Position numbers and translations under genes: made by a program. Shown piece after piece: positions 33,358 through 44,191 of a stretch of DNA of 62,680 bases (positions are counted from its first letter, which is position 1; each line of letters opens with the position of its first letter). The DNA comes from Proteromonas lacertae (Eukaryota; Sar; Bigyra; Opalinata; Proteromonadidae): assembly GCA_002245135.1 (NCBI GenBank), contig NGBS01000033.1:1-62680 (forward strand), given 5' to 3'. The notes under the pieces were generated by a model. That model was not told the origin of the DNA. It searched no databases and was given only the letters and a program-made list of their open reading frames with translations.

Positions 33358-36300
33358 CTAAAGTAATTTTGTATTTATCAGATGAATATTGTTATAAAAT
33401 CTCATCAATGCATGAGATAAATAGAAATGATCCATTATATCATACAATTTCTTCTTTTCTTTTCTAATTAACACATATTTCCTCCAATTATTCATCATCT
33501 TCTTTGCTAGTTGAAAATAATAGAAATGATTAACTTGTTTGTTCTTTCTATTCAATAATAGCGAATGAATAGAAGATAATAATTGTTTATGAATGAAATA
33601 ATCATCTGATCTTTGTAATACAATTTTATATTCATTTCTTTCTTTTATATAATCCTTCCACTTTGATATGTATGTTTTAAATTTCTTATTGTTATAGAAA
33701 TCATCCATTTCTTTTCCTATTTCTTTGTTTAATTTACTATTTATTGAGTATAATGATAGTTTATTAATTGATTTCTTCAGTTGTTTCTTTCTATAAAAAT
33801 TATCACTCTTTTCATAATAATTTTCATACTTTTCTTTTCTATAGTTTTTATATATCAATATCTTATTAAAATATTTAAACTTCAATCTATTAATATAATG
33901 TTTATGAGATAACAGTCGATTATTTTTTCTTGTTTTAACCAACATTTTGAAATGAGTTATTACTCTTTCTTTCAACATTTTATTTCTATATTTTACAATT
34001 TCATTTTTATTGTTTTTTATATTATCTCTCCATATTATAATACTTTTCTTTAACAATTTTTGATTGTAATAATTATTCACAACTTTCATCTTATTATAAT
34101 GTTGTAAAATCATTTTAGTTATGTTATTCCATTTATGTATAACATTTATTAAATGAATATTTCGATATTTAATTCTAAAATACTCAATCAATTTTCTTTG
34201 GTTTTGTTTCTTCTTCATATTAATAAATAACTTATATAATGCATTCTGATAGCAATTTCTAACATATTTCAATTCTATTGTTCTATAATAATCATTCTTA
34301 TTCTTTCTATAATGAAAGTATTTTTTCCAATAATTATAATATTTTTGTATAATATGATTATTATAGTAATGAAATACTTTAATTAGGTTATATTTCTCAA
34401 TTTTCCTTTCAATTACCTTCTCCTTATATAATTCAAATACTTTATATAATAATTTCTTATTATAATGATTAATTGATTTTATTTTCTTCATTTTTGATTC
34501 TATTCTATATTTAACAATAATTTTCCATATATAAAAGCATTTAAACTGTATTTTGAAATTATGAAAATTATCAGCTTTTCTTAACAATATATAACTTCTT
34601 TTATTCTCATAATTAATCTGTTTCCATATATAAAAATACTTATAAAAAATTGCCTGTAAATACCATTTCAATGCCATTTTATTCTTTCTTTTATTCTCTA
34701 CTCTAGTTTTAACTATATTCTTCCATTCTAAAAACCATTTCATTTTTGATATTAATGACATTATATAGACTATTCCTTTCATTTTGTTATATTCTTTAGA
34801 TAATTTATACCAAGCAAGAAAATGAGGTTTTACTATATTATTTAAATAGAAAATATATATCTTTTGATTGAATAATTTCTTTTCTTTTGTATAATTGTAC
34901 CAATGATTAAATATATTAGTCAGCAGATTATGTTTATAGTTGTTATATATATTTAAATATTTGACTTTATATTGTTTTATATATTTTGTTACATTAATCC
35001 ATTGATGAATGAATTCTTTACATATTCTCATTTCACTTTTATGTTTTAATCTTAAGTATTTACCTCTCATTATCTTGTGATTTAATGCATATTTATAAAA
35101 TCCATTAAAACAATGTTTCAATAATATTCTATTGTGTTTTAGTATAATATTATCATATTTCTGTTTCAATATTTTATTCGTTTCATTATCATATTTCCAT
35201 TGATGAAAATAGAATGATTGTAACAATTGTTTATATATTTTTTGTATTGTTAATTTCATAATATATTGTTTCCAATAGTATATGTATGTTTTATATAAAT
35301 ATTTCTGTCTTATTCTAGTTATGGTATGGTTTATAACATATTTATTTTTCCATTGAAAATATTTCGATAGTAATAACAATCGATTAGTTTTTAAGTTGAA
35401 ATATTCCTCCAATTTCTTTAATTTCTTTTGTTTTATATAATACAATTTCCATCTTTTATATATTTTCAATAATATTTGTTTATTGGAATAAAGTAGTGAT
35501 ATTTCAAAGTGTTTCTTTATTGTATTATGATGTTTAAACCATTTATCAACATACTTCTTCTTTAAGTGATAATCCAAATATTTATTCGATTTAATCATCA
35601 TTTTATATTCATTTTTCCATTGCAAATAATAATTTAATAATTTTTTTGTTTCATTTTTATATTTAAATGATTCATAATAGGATTGAAGTTGTTTTATCTT
35701 TTTATTATATTTAAACCAACTGTTTAAATATCTATGTAATATTTTATTATTATTAAACATCACTGCTAATCTCATCTTCAATTTCAATGTATAATATAAA
35801 AACCATTTTTCAAAATAATGTTTATATATTATATAATTATCATTTCTTTTATCATTATCTTCACTTGATTCAATATCAAACTCATTTGTAAATTTGTATG
35901 GGGTAAAAGGACTAACTGATTTTAGATTGTTATAAGTATTTATTATATATGAATTATCACTATAATCACCACTTATATCTGTTTGATTATTTGAATATGG
36001 TGGTAGTGATAGTGATGGTGTATATTCTTGAGGAATAGGAGATGAAAAAGAAGGAGAATTAAGAGAATGATGAAGAGATAATAATGACATTTTTAATTCA
36101 TTATTTTCACTTTTTTCACTTATATATTCATTATCAATCTGTTTAATTGGTTTATTTTCATTTGAATTTACTGATTTTACTGTATTCTTTGATGAATTGG
36201 ATGTAATATTTGAAGAAATTGTTGTTGTTGATGATGATGAAGACGAAGTAGATAATGTTGATTTTATTGATTGATATGTTAGATTATTATCTTCAGGAAT

Positions 36301-36837
36301 AGTTTTAACTTCTTCTTCTTCTAATTTACTCAACTCTTCTTTTTTATTTTCATTTTCTTTATTTTCATCTATATACACGATAGAAGAACAAGATGAAGAA
36401 GGATATCTGCTGATTATTCCAATAGTTTCTCTATTATCTTTCTTTCCCTTTTCATATACACATAATGGATTATTTGGGATATGTTCAGTATAAAGACAAG
36501 GAAATCTAGTTTTTGGATTATGTGTTCTATTCATAACACCAACTGTCTTCCATCTTCTCATTGCTTTGTTCAATAACTCTAGATCAAATAAATCATTGAC
36601 ATTAGTTGTATTTGATGGTTCTTTGATGGATTTATCTTGTGGATTTGTCTTTCTTTGTTGAATGTCTAAAATTGGTTTAAAAACATTAATTTTAGGATAT
36701 TCTGCATAATTTGGATTTACTTCATACTTTTTTAAAGGATTTACAGGGAATGAAGCATGTGGGAAGAATGGATACTATTTTATTATAATTAAAGTACATA
36801 CTTTATCAGATATTTGATTATTATTCCTTTTACTCAT
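33358..36837 (-). CDS. Sfi1-like centrin-binding repeat protein
   Basis: Two exons (intron 36775-36801, 27 nt) encode 1150 residues. The first 280 are Ser/Asn-rich and disordered. From about residue 330 to the end there are many copies of a helical unit with a conserved Trp-Lys, such as YYLQWKNEYKMM, YFQWKNKYV, YFYIWKQINY and MMNNWRKYVL, spaced 30-40 residues. This is the Sfi1 pattern (L..F/L..W[KR]), in which each repeat binds one centrin along a long helix at centrioles, basal bodies or spindle pole bodies. It fits the ciliary genes nearby. Extreme Lys/Asn/Tyr content reflects AT-rich codons. Confidence 0.8.
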
Positions 36838-36958
36838 GCGTAATACATTTAAAATTTAAATATATAAAAAAGTGATATGAAAATTCTCATAAACCAATTT
36901 ATAAATTCTATTTTGAAAAAATATATTTAAACAATAATAATAAATGCTTTTATTATTT

Positions 36959-38083
36959 TTAAATTAATAATTCTATTTCCTTTTCACCAACACATTCACT
37001 CATATGTGTTGATTCCTCCTCTGGAATCTTATTTCTTGTCATTACTAATTGCTGTAATTTCTTAACACTAGCCATTGCAGAAGCGAATATTTTAGGATCT
37101 ATTCTGTCAATTTGGTTTTTATGAAGGTTCAAAACCTCCAAACTTCTACATCTTCCTGTACTTAACGCATTCCAAAAATAACTAGCGCCGTATTTAGTAA
37201 TATGATTGTTCTTCATTAATAAATGAGTTAAATAATCGAATTTTCCTGCTACCATCGATAATGACAAAAATTTTGCTCCTTCAGCTCCAATATCATTATT
37301 ATTGAGATTTAGTTTAATTAATTGATTATTTCTACCAGCATTCAACATCTCCCAGAAACACTGCATACCATGATCACCTATTCCATTTCCATTCAAATTA
37401 ATTTCTTTTAAACCTGGACCTTCATGTTTTGAATATATAAATGAACTGCATAATATCTCCATACCTTTATCACCAATACTACCTTCATTCAAATCCAATA
37501 CTTCAAGATTTGGAATATGTCCTGATTTTATAGCTTCTCCGAAGTAAAGAATACCTTCAGAACCAATATCTTTCCATTTAAATGCAAGTACCTTTAAATT
37601 CTTACATTCACTTTCAGCTAAAAATTTTGAAAAGTATTTCAATCCTACTTTACCAGTTCTACTCCATTTAACTAGCGGTTCTGACATTTTAATCTTCTTT
37701 TTATCACCAACTTGACCTTTGAAATATTCACAGGTTTCTGGAACTTCTTCTGGAGATACAACCAATTCTTCATCAAATACTTCAACATCATATTTATATG
37801 GATCTTTATTGTTGTTTGGATCATCTTCGTTTTCTTTACCTTCCGTTTTTTCTTCTTGGTTTTCATCAAGTTTTGATTCTTCTTCCATTTTCTTTTCTTC
37901 TATATCTGTAGGTAAAGCTTGAAAATTTATTCGAACAGTTACTCTATATTCAATGATAATAAGGAATAATTAATACTGATTGTTTTGGTCATCAACAGCC
38001 AAACATTCTAATAAACCATCTTTTACATCTAATACTTTTTGAAAATGGAATCCAGGTGGTAAATCTACTGTTACAGTATTCAT
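36959..38083 (-). CDS. Leucine-rich-repeat (RNI-like) protein
   Basis: Two exons (intron 37944-37976, 33 nt) encode 363 residues. The start in exon 1 is MNTVTVDLPPGFHFQKVLDV. After a Glu/Lys/Asn-rich stretch come about seven ribonuclease-inhibitor-type repeats: LKVLAFKWKDIGSEGILYF, LEVLDLNEGSIGDKGMEIL, LKEINLNGNGIGDHGMQCF, LIKLNLNNNDIGAEGAKFL, LTHLLMKNNHITKYGASYF, LEVLNLHKNQI. It is a protein-interaction scaffold; no enzymatic domain is seen. Related repeats occur in many axonemal and signalling proteins of protists, so no finer call is possible. Confidence 0.85.
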
Positions 38084-38254
38084 TCTATTTGAAATAAAAA
38101 ATGAAACGGTTAATGGCTTGAAAAAAGCTTGATATACTAAAAACGATAATTCTTATTTCTCATTAACTAGTGTGTTATTTTTTATAAAAGACTTACATAA
38201 ACAATCAAAAAATGAAAGAAGAGGATTTGGGTAATAATTATTAATTTGTATTTC

Positions 38255-39550
38255 TTAAATGTCAATGTAGTTACATATTACATTACCTTTTGATGTACCA
38301 ACGAAAAATAGTTCACCTTTACCTGCATTATGTATATTTGTTCCAATCATAGAATAACTACTTTCATCTTGAGCTAAATTCTCTAAACCAGCAAGAATTG
38401 GCTCTTCTGCTATATTATCGACATAAAAATATTTCATTTCTTTTCCCGATGAGACAATTAGTGCATATTTACCTTTACTAGAATGAACTGCTAATAAAGA
38501 ATCTATTGGTATAATTTTGTCATTTTTATTACCTACTCTGAATGATGATTTCGGATTAATATCAATAATCTTCTTATGTTGGAATGTCGGTGATATTTGT
38601 ATTAATTCAATTTTTCCATCTCTCCCAGCTGATAAAAAATAAGGAATATTATTCTCTATTATAGATACAAGACTAGATATCCTATCATCATGCAAATTAC
38701 CAACTAATGTTGGTGGAGTCTGAACGGATGATAATTGTATAGCATATAAGTTACCATCAGCACCACCACATAGTAATATTTCACCTACAATACACATACA
38801 TGAACAAATAGTTGGTAAAACATATGTAATTAGTGGTTTTAATTCTAAAGTCCAAATTCTGATTGTTCTATCATCGGAAGAGGTTACAAGTACTGGATTA
38901 CCACTGATAGAAGTAGTTTGGATATTTGTAATTGGACTTGTTGGGTAAATCAAGGGAGTTGTGGATGTTAATGGATTTTTGATATCTGTTGTATTACCAT
39001 TGGTAGTATTCATTATTCGGAAAAAGGATCCTTCTATAGGTGAAGTTACACCACAGTAAAGAATATCGTTGAGTAGAAAAAGTGAATCTATTGTTGTATT
39101 CCAATCTATTGATTGTGGAATTCCTGTACCATTCCATAACTATTATTATACAGTATACAATGATATTATATACAAATATTTTACCACCTTTACCTCCATA
39201 ATACACTGTAGCTTTTGCTCCATCATAAACCATGGCTTTAATAATTGGATTACCTGTTGTGGATTGACTATTTAATCTTTTGACTATATGAACATGCGTA
39301 TATTATGAAGAATATTCTTTACATTAAATTTAGATATTAAAAAAAGATATTTGCAAACATTGTTTGTACATGATCCTTTTTGGTAGTAACGACAAAAATC
39401 CAGACTATCTCCTCCACCAAAGCCATTATTCATACCATTATTACCCACTTGATGAGAAAAATGACATTTATTACCAAACTATTCACATAAAATTAAATAT
39501 TATACTTTGCAATGGCCAGTCTTACTGAAATCTCTACAAATTTGAGGCAT
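38255..39550 (-). CDS. CCCH zinc-finger plus WD40 protein (ZFWD-like)
   Basis: Four exons encode 393 residues. Two introns are ordinary (39479-39505, 27 nt; 39140-39173, 34 nt). The middle one (39298-39350, 53 nt) fits only as an AT-AC intron. Finger 1 is C5-x8-C14-x5-C20-x3-H24 (CRDFSKTGHCKFGNKCHFSH). Finger 2 is C44-x7-C52-x4-C57-x3-H61 and is completed only across the AT-AC junction. WD40-type blades follow (VLVTSSDDRTIRIWTLELKP, LLCGGADGNLYAIQL, FLSAGRDGKIELIQI). This architecture matches plant and protist ZFWD proteins, thought to bind RNA. Total exon length is an exact multiple of three, which supports the model. Confidence 0.85.
39298..39350 (-). other. Candidate AT-AC (U12-type) intron, 53 nt
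   Basis: Read on the minus strand the intron begins ATATCTTTTT and ends TTCTTCATAATATAC. The U12-type 5' site consensus is ATATCCTTT (one mismatch here), and TTCTTCATAA resembles the TTCCTTAAC branch region about ten bases from the 3' end. Removing it joins TGC-AA to G-CAT-GTT-CAT, giving Cys-Lys-His-Val-His and a complete CCCH finger in frame. The only in-frame GT-AG choice I found would be 85 nt and delete most of the finger. Confidence 0.55.
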
Positions 39551-39721
39551 TTAAAAATTATTTTAAAAAAACTATTCGTTTCAAGCTTTTTGAGAAGTTT
39601 GATTGGATCTTTTTGGTTTTTCTTAAAGAGCAGAGTATAAAAACTATTCTTACTTGATATTTTTTTGCTTCGTTGGGCTTGCTTTATTTCTTAGATTCCT
39701 TATTTATCATATAGATTATTA

Positions 39722-40342
39722 ATGAGTAGAATTGCATTCACTGAATCTTGGACAAAGGTCAATGAAAGAGGAATTAGTAGAATAGAGGATAGATTAAAGC
39801 TTACTTTCCCACCTCAATATAAGAAATTTTTGTTAAGACAGAATGGCGGGATTCCAAGACCAGGTAATTTCACCGTAAATGAGAAGGATTACAAAATAGC
39901 ATTGTTTTACAGCATTGGTGGTGGTCAAGATAAGGATATTACCTACGGACAGAAGAATGCGTCTTTATTCCTATCTACTCACTTTTCAGAAGAACAGAGG
40001 AAAGATTACGAAGGTTTCTTAGCTATTGCAGAGGATACTCAGAGCAATATTATATTCTTAGGAACAGATGGTGATACTGAAGGACATGTCTATCATTTTG
40101 ATAAAAAAGCAAAAGCCGAACCACTGACATTGTTGTCTAATACATTCAATGAATTTTTAACTTTATTCCCAGGTTCAGATGGTGATTTAGATAGTGATTT
40201 AGATGATGAAGAGATACAGAGAGATGATGACGATGAGGACTATATATCATCAAGTGTACATGTTGATAAACGTCAAAAGAGAAGTAGACGAAGGAGAAGA
40301 AATTATGATGATGATGATGATGAAGATGATGATGATGAATAA
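39722..40342 (+). CDS. SMI1/KNR4 (SUKH) family protein
   Basis: An intronless 206-residue frame. Residues 18-140 follow the SMI1/KNR4 fold: RIEDRLKLTFPPQYKKFLLR, QNGGIPRP, a Tyr/Phe-rich middle, FLAIAEDTQSNIIFLGTDGD, VYHFD, and a final FNEFLTLF helix. The tail is Asp/Glu-rich then Arg-rich and again acidic. In fungi Knr4 regulates cell-wall and signalling genes; bacterial SUKH proteins are immunity proteins against toxins. Eukaryotic protist copies are poorly understood and often acquired by transfer. Its neighbour on the right is a transposon. Confidence 0.85.
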   Translation: MSRIAFTESWTKVNERGISRIEDRLKLTFPPQYKKFLLRQNGGIPRPGNFTVNEKDYKIALFYSIGGGQDKDITYGQKNASLFLSTHFSEEQRKDYEGFLAIAEDTQSNIIFLGTDGDTEGHVYHFDKKAKAEPLTLLSNTFNEFLTLFPGSDGDLDSDLDDEEIQRDDDDEDYISSSVHVDKRQKRSRRRRRNYDDDDDEDDDDE

Positions 40343-41011
40343 ATAAAAGAACATGATAAAAATAGAAGGAGAAGATATGATATTATTAAATAATAATATA
40401 TACAAAAAATTTATGCGATGTTATATTTTGTCTTTAGAATATGTTTTTATAATCAATACTACATAAATTATTAATTTAGTTTTTAATTCATTTGCATCTT
40501 CTTTATAGTTTATAGCTGTGTTCGGAAAAACCAGTGTTGTATTTTTCGGTCAAAAAATATAGGTTTACCTATAGGTCAAAACCTATATCTTTAGCTTGAC
40601 CTTTACCTTCCTTATACTAACTATTAGTTGACTTCCTATTGAACATGTGTTAAGAAGCATATTATCTAACCATAGATACAAAATTAATGTTTTATACATC
40701 ATCTTTCAAATATCAAATTTGACAGTCTTTCGATGCATTTTTTATATTACTATTATTTTGATCTATTTCTCAATGATGATTCACAATAACATATAATCAA
40801 CATAATATTAAATTAATTATAGAATAAAAAAAAGAAAAGAAAAAAACATCAAGCTTGATGGTTTGACTAAGTAAATCTTTTTTTTAAGATTTAGATCATT
40901 TAGATGTATAATTACTCAATATTTATAAGACTTTATAATATATAAAACCATAGGGATATCACATTACCCCCTTTCGCATCGAAAGAAGATGAGGATTTAT
41001 TCAATAGCGGC

Positions 41012-41308
41012 ATGTTAGAGAAGTTAGATTCTGATTATTGCATATGCTCCCTTTGCAACAAAAAATATAGGTGCAATGTTAGGAACGGGAAGGCTGTGAA
41101 ATTACATATGGTAAATGTACATAATTATGAAGAAGTACAAGCCAAAGTCAATTCAGATTCTCTCAACAAAAATCTATTTAAATTCATAACCTTCAATACA
41201 GTCAGTACCACAATACAGTCAAACCAGTATATATCGAATTTTATATATCGAATTTTTCGTTTTTCTCGTGCAGTTGTTGTTTTGGGTTGTAATTTTATAG
41301 ATAAATGA
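41012..41308 (+). pseudogene. BED-type zinc finger piece of hAT transposase
   Basis: The peptide has C-x2-C spaced from H-x4-H (CSLCNKKYRCN, then KLHMVNVH), the BED/C2H2 finger that begins many hAT transposases. The frame ends after about 60 meaningful residues and is cut off from the core 1.2 kb downstream, so it looks inactive. Confidence 0.6.
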
Positions 41309-42119
41309 AAAATAAGTGTAGTTTATTTTGACATGATATGGTTTTTAATCTGTTATTTATAGCTTTTAAATCAAATTATGTAATGTTTGTTTTTGTTTTA
41401 AATCAATAGATTGCAGTGCATATATAACAAAATGAAAGATAAACTTCGCATTCATAGTATATTCTATGAAAAAGGAGAGAAAAGTGAATAATGTAACGAC
41501 TAAATTTCTAAATGAAATAGGTATTTTGTTTTATATTTCTTTTAGGCGATGAATTAATTTCACTTTTACCAGCTAGTACAAAAGTATTTGTTAATTGATA
41601 TCTTTAGAAAGAAAATAAGATAGAAAAGTGTGTTAATTAAGTAGATTTAGTTGTAGAATCTAAATAAAATGGAACAATACTTAAAACATTAAATATAAAT
41701 AAAATAAAATATTTGAAGATGTTAAAGTTCTCACAAATTTGCTCATTGGATTATTTCAAGAGTAATGTTATTATATATAACACAGAATGTAATAATAAAA
41801 ACATACATATATAATTTGAGAATAAAAGAGGATATGAGATTATTTGATGTGAGATTCAAATTACAGAAGAGTTGAGTGGTGAAATAATTTGAAAACAAAT
41901 CATTGTTAAAATTGTTGATTATGTTTATTTGTATTTGAGTATTTACTATACTTGATATTTTTAAATTTCAAAAAACAACAAATATTAATTAACATTTAAC
42001 AATAATTTCATTTGAATAATATATTACAACTGTTTATATTAACTAATTATAATTAATATTAGCTATAATTCAACTTTTTTTAAGGCTCGGCTTGCTATTT
42101 TTGAACTAACCGCTCAAAT

Positions 42120-42485
42120 ATGACTTATCATAACACAACAAATACAAACAAAAGAACTCAATTAACTTTATCTCTTAAAGCTAAATTACTAAAGCAACTA
42201 TTTAACAAAGACATAACACCATCTCAAATATGTCAACAGTATTCGGTTCATCCTTCAACAGTTTCTACCTGGATACACCAAAAAGACAGCATATTAAAAC
42301 ATTGTGATTCCAATGATGATGAATTAACGTTTAGAGATCGAAAATCTAAATATCCACAAATTGAAGAAAAGCTTTATGACGAGTATATTTGTTTAATATT
42401 ACATACATTAGGAAGAATTAAAGAGGCAATTGAGAGGACAATACGTTTTTTTAACACTCGACGGTTTCAAAAGTCAAAGCTGTAA
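42120..42485 (+). pseudogene. Helix-turn-helix (CENP-B N-terminal / Psq-like) frame inside the hAT element
   Basis: Residues 10-60 (LSLKAKLLKQLFNKDITPSQ, then ICQQYSVHPSTVSTWIHQKD) match the HTH of pogo/Tigger transposases and CENP-B, and the following KYPQIEEKLYDEYI resembles the second CENP-B helix. The frame stops at 42483. It is out of place between a BED finger and a hAT core: either a nested fragment or a domain capture. Confidence 0.6.
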
Positions 42486-42599
42486 GGAATATATTGTGTA
42501 TGCATTGATAATTATATAAAACAATTTACAAATACAGTAGGAGTAATTGAAGTACCAGACGAATATAGTTCACCTCTTTCAGATTTAATACTATCTGTC

Positions 42600-43719
42600 A
42601 GAGATCAATACAAATTTAATATAATCTCAGTAGCAGATGCTTCACATATACGCTGCAATTATCTATTAATTCATGTTTGGTTATAGGGGATGAAGTGTCA
42701 GAAATAATTGAGACATTTGTTAATCTTAGTAAGCAACTTAGAACTGTAGCAAATAGAAATAAACTAGATATTGTAGTAGGTACTATAACCATCACTCGAT
42801 GGAATAGCATGTATATATTACTTAACAAAATAAATGAAAACAAAAATAAATTGACTAAATATGTGAAAGATCAGAATAAAGAATACCATATAAGAATGGA
42901 GAAATATAACAAAGATAAAAGAATAGGTAATATTAATATATCAAAGCCTAAAATAGATGCATTGCTTCAATACATTCCAAAATCGTCTTCAAATGATTAT
43001 AAATATTTGAATGATATATTTAATATTTTAAAACCGTTTTATAATCTTACTCTACTTTTAGAGAAAAGAAATATAACATTATGTATGGCTGTATTAAACG
43101 TAAAAAGAGTATTATATGAAATGAATACAAGTATTTACACAAAAGATTTCAAGGAATATGCTGATAGAATAAAAGAGAGTGTAAATAGAAAATTAAGAAT
43201 TATTTACTCCGAAACTAGAATTCCTTTAATGTGCTGTATTCTCGATCTATGTGATAAAACATTTATTAAAGAGTCATTAGTAGGGTTTACTGTAGATGAA
43301 TTTATAGATGCAAAAAATGCTCTTCACAGTTTACATCAACATAATAGAATAATGAGTGAAGATGAAGAAAAGAATTTGATGGAAGTAGATGAAATAAACG
43401 AATTAGATAAGTATTTAAATATTCCTTTATCGCACAAAAGAAGAAAAATTATGAGAGAAGAAATAGATTCTTATATAGACTATTCAGAACATTTTAGCAC
43501 TGGTGAGAGCTTGTCATCAGAATGGTTATACCTAAAACCATATTTCTTAAAACATTTGAATTAGCCAGAAAATATTTATGTTGTCAAAGTACATCCTGCG
43601 AGTCTGAGAGAATATTTAGCGAGATTGGGAGAATAAGTAGTTACACAAAATGTAATATTTCAGCAGAACATATGGAAGAGAAATTATTAATATCCAGAAA
43701 TAGAGATTTATTATTATAA
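42600..43719 (+). pseudogene. hAT transposase catalytic core and dimerisation domain, interrupted
   Basis: ADASHIRCN and TRWNSMYILLNKINENK match the hAT RNase-H-like core region, and CCQSTSCESERIFSEIGRIS followed by SAEHMEEKLLISRN is the hAT C-terminal dimerisation domain. The core frame (42677-43564) and the dimerisation frame (43522-43719) overlap in different frames, with the shift near 43545-43560; a further interruption lies before 42677. The element is therefore not able to make a full transposase. Confidence 0.8.
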
Positions 43720-44191
43720 TTACATTAATATTTGTTTTTTAGAGATAGTAATCAATATAAATAAATCATAAAAAAACAAGAGTATAAATATGTTAAATAT
43801 CACTATTGAGTAGTTTGTAGATGAATTTTAATCTATCAGAATAGATATTTATACAATTTCAACCAATCTTATTCTAACTATGGTAATTAAAGTAAAACAG
43901 GAAGCAGGAATAATATTTTATATAGTATGGTAGTTTGTATTAAACAAATGTTACTCAGTATGTAATTAAAATAGATTTTAACAAAATAATGCTCGAGGTT
44001 TGACCGACAGACTGTCAAAGATAGATTATAGGTTAGGTTACCTATTTATACAACCCTGATTATATTTCAAACAGGAAAAGATTGGGTATTTTGAGTGTGT
44101 GAAAGTGGACAAACTGAGGAATAAACAACCATTGTGTATAAACGTTTTATAAAAAGAATAATAGATATTAATTCGATTTATTCACTTCTAC
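43720..44191. other. No visible gene
   Basis: AT-rich DNA carrying the right end of the hAT element (to 44058) and the 3' flank of the CR locus. Nothing else could be supported. Confidence 0.5.

Larger units (their letters stand above)
40534..44058 (+). mobile_element. hAT-type DNA transposon, decayed
   Basis: The left end reads CAGTGTTGTATTTTTCGGT and the reverse complement of the right end reads CAGGGTTGTATAAATAGGT, imperfect terminal inverted repeats of the CAGNG hAT type. The 8-base flanks do not match, so the target-site duplication has decayed or an end is wrong. Inside are a BED-like zinc finger frame, a helix-turn-helix frame and a transposase core with the C-terminal hAT dimerisation domain, with frames interrupted. 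Stretches 41309-42119 and 43720-44058 inside it contain no recognisable coding sequence. Confidence 0.65.

Noticed and set aside
39290-39385. An 85-nt GT-AG intron in the CCCH-WD40 gene
   Set aside because: It keeps the frame but removes two cysteines and the histidine of finger 2, and is far longer than any other intron here.
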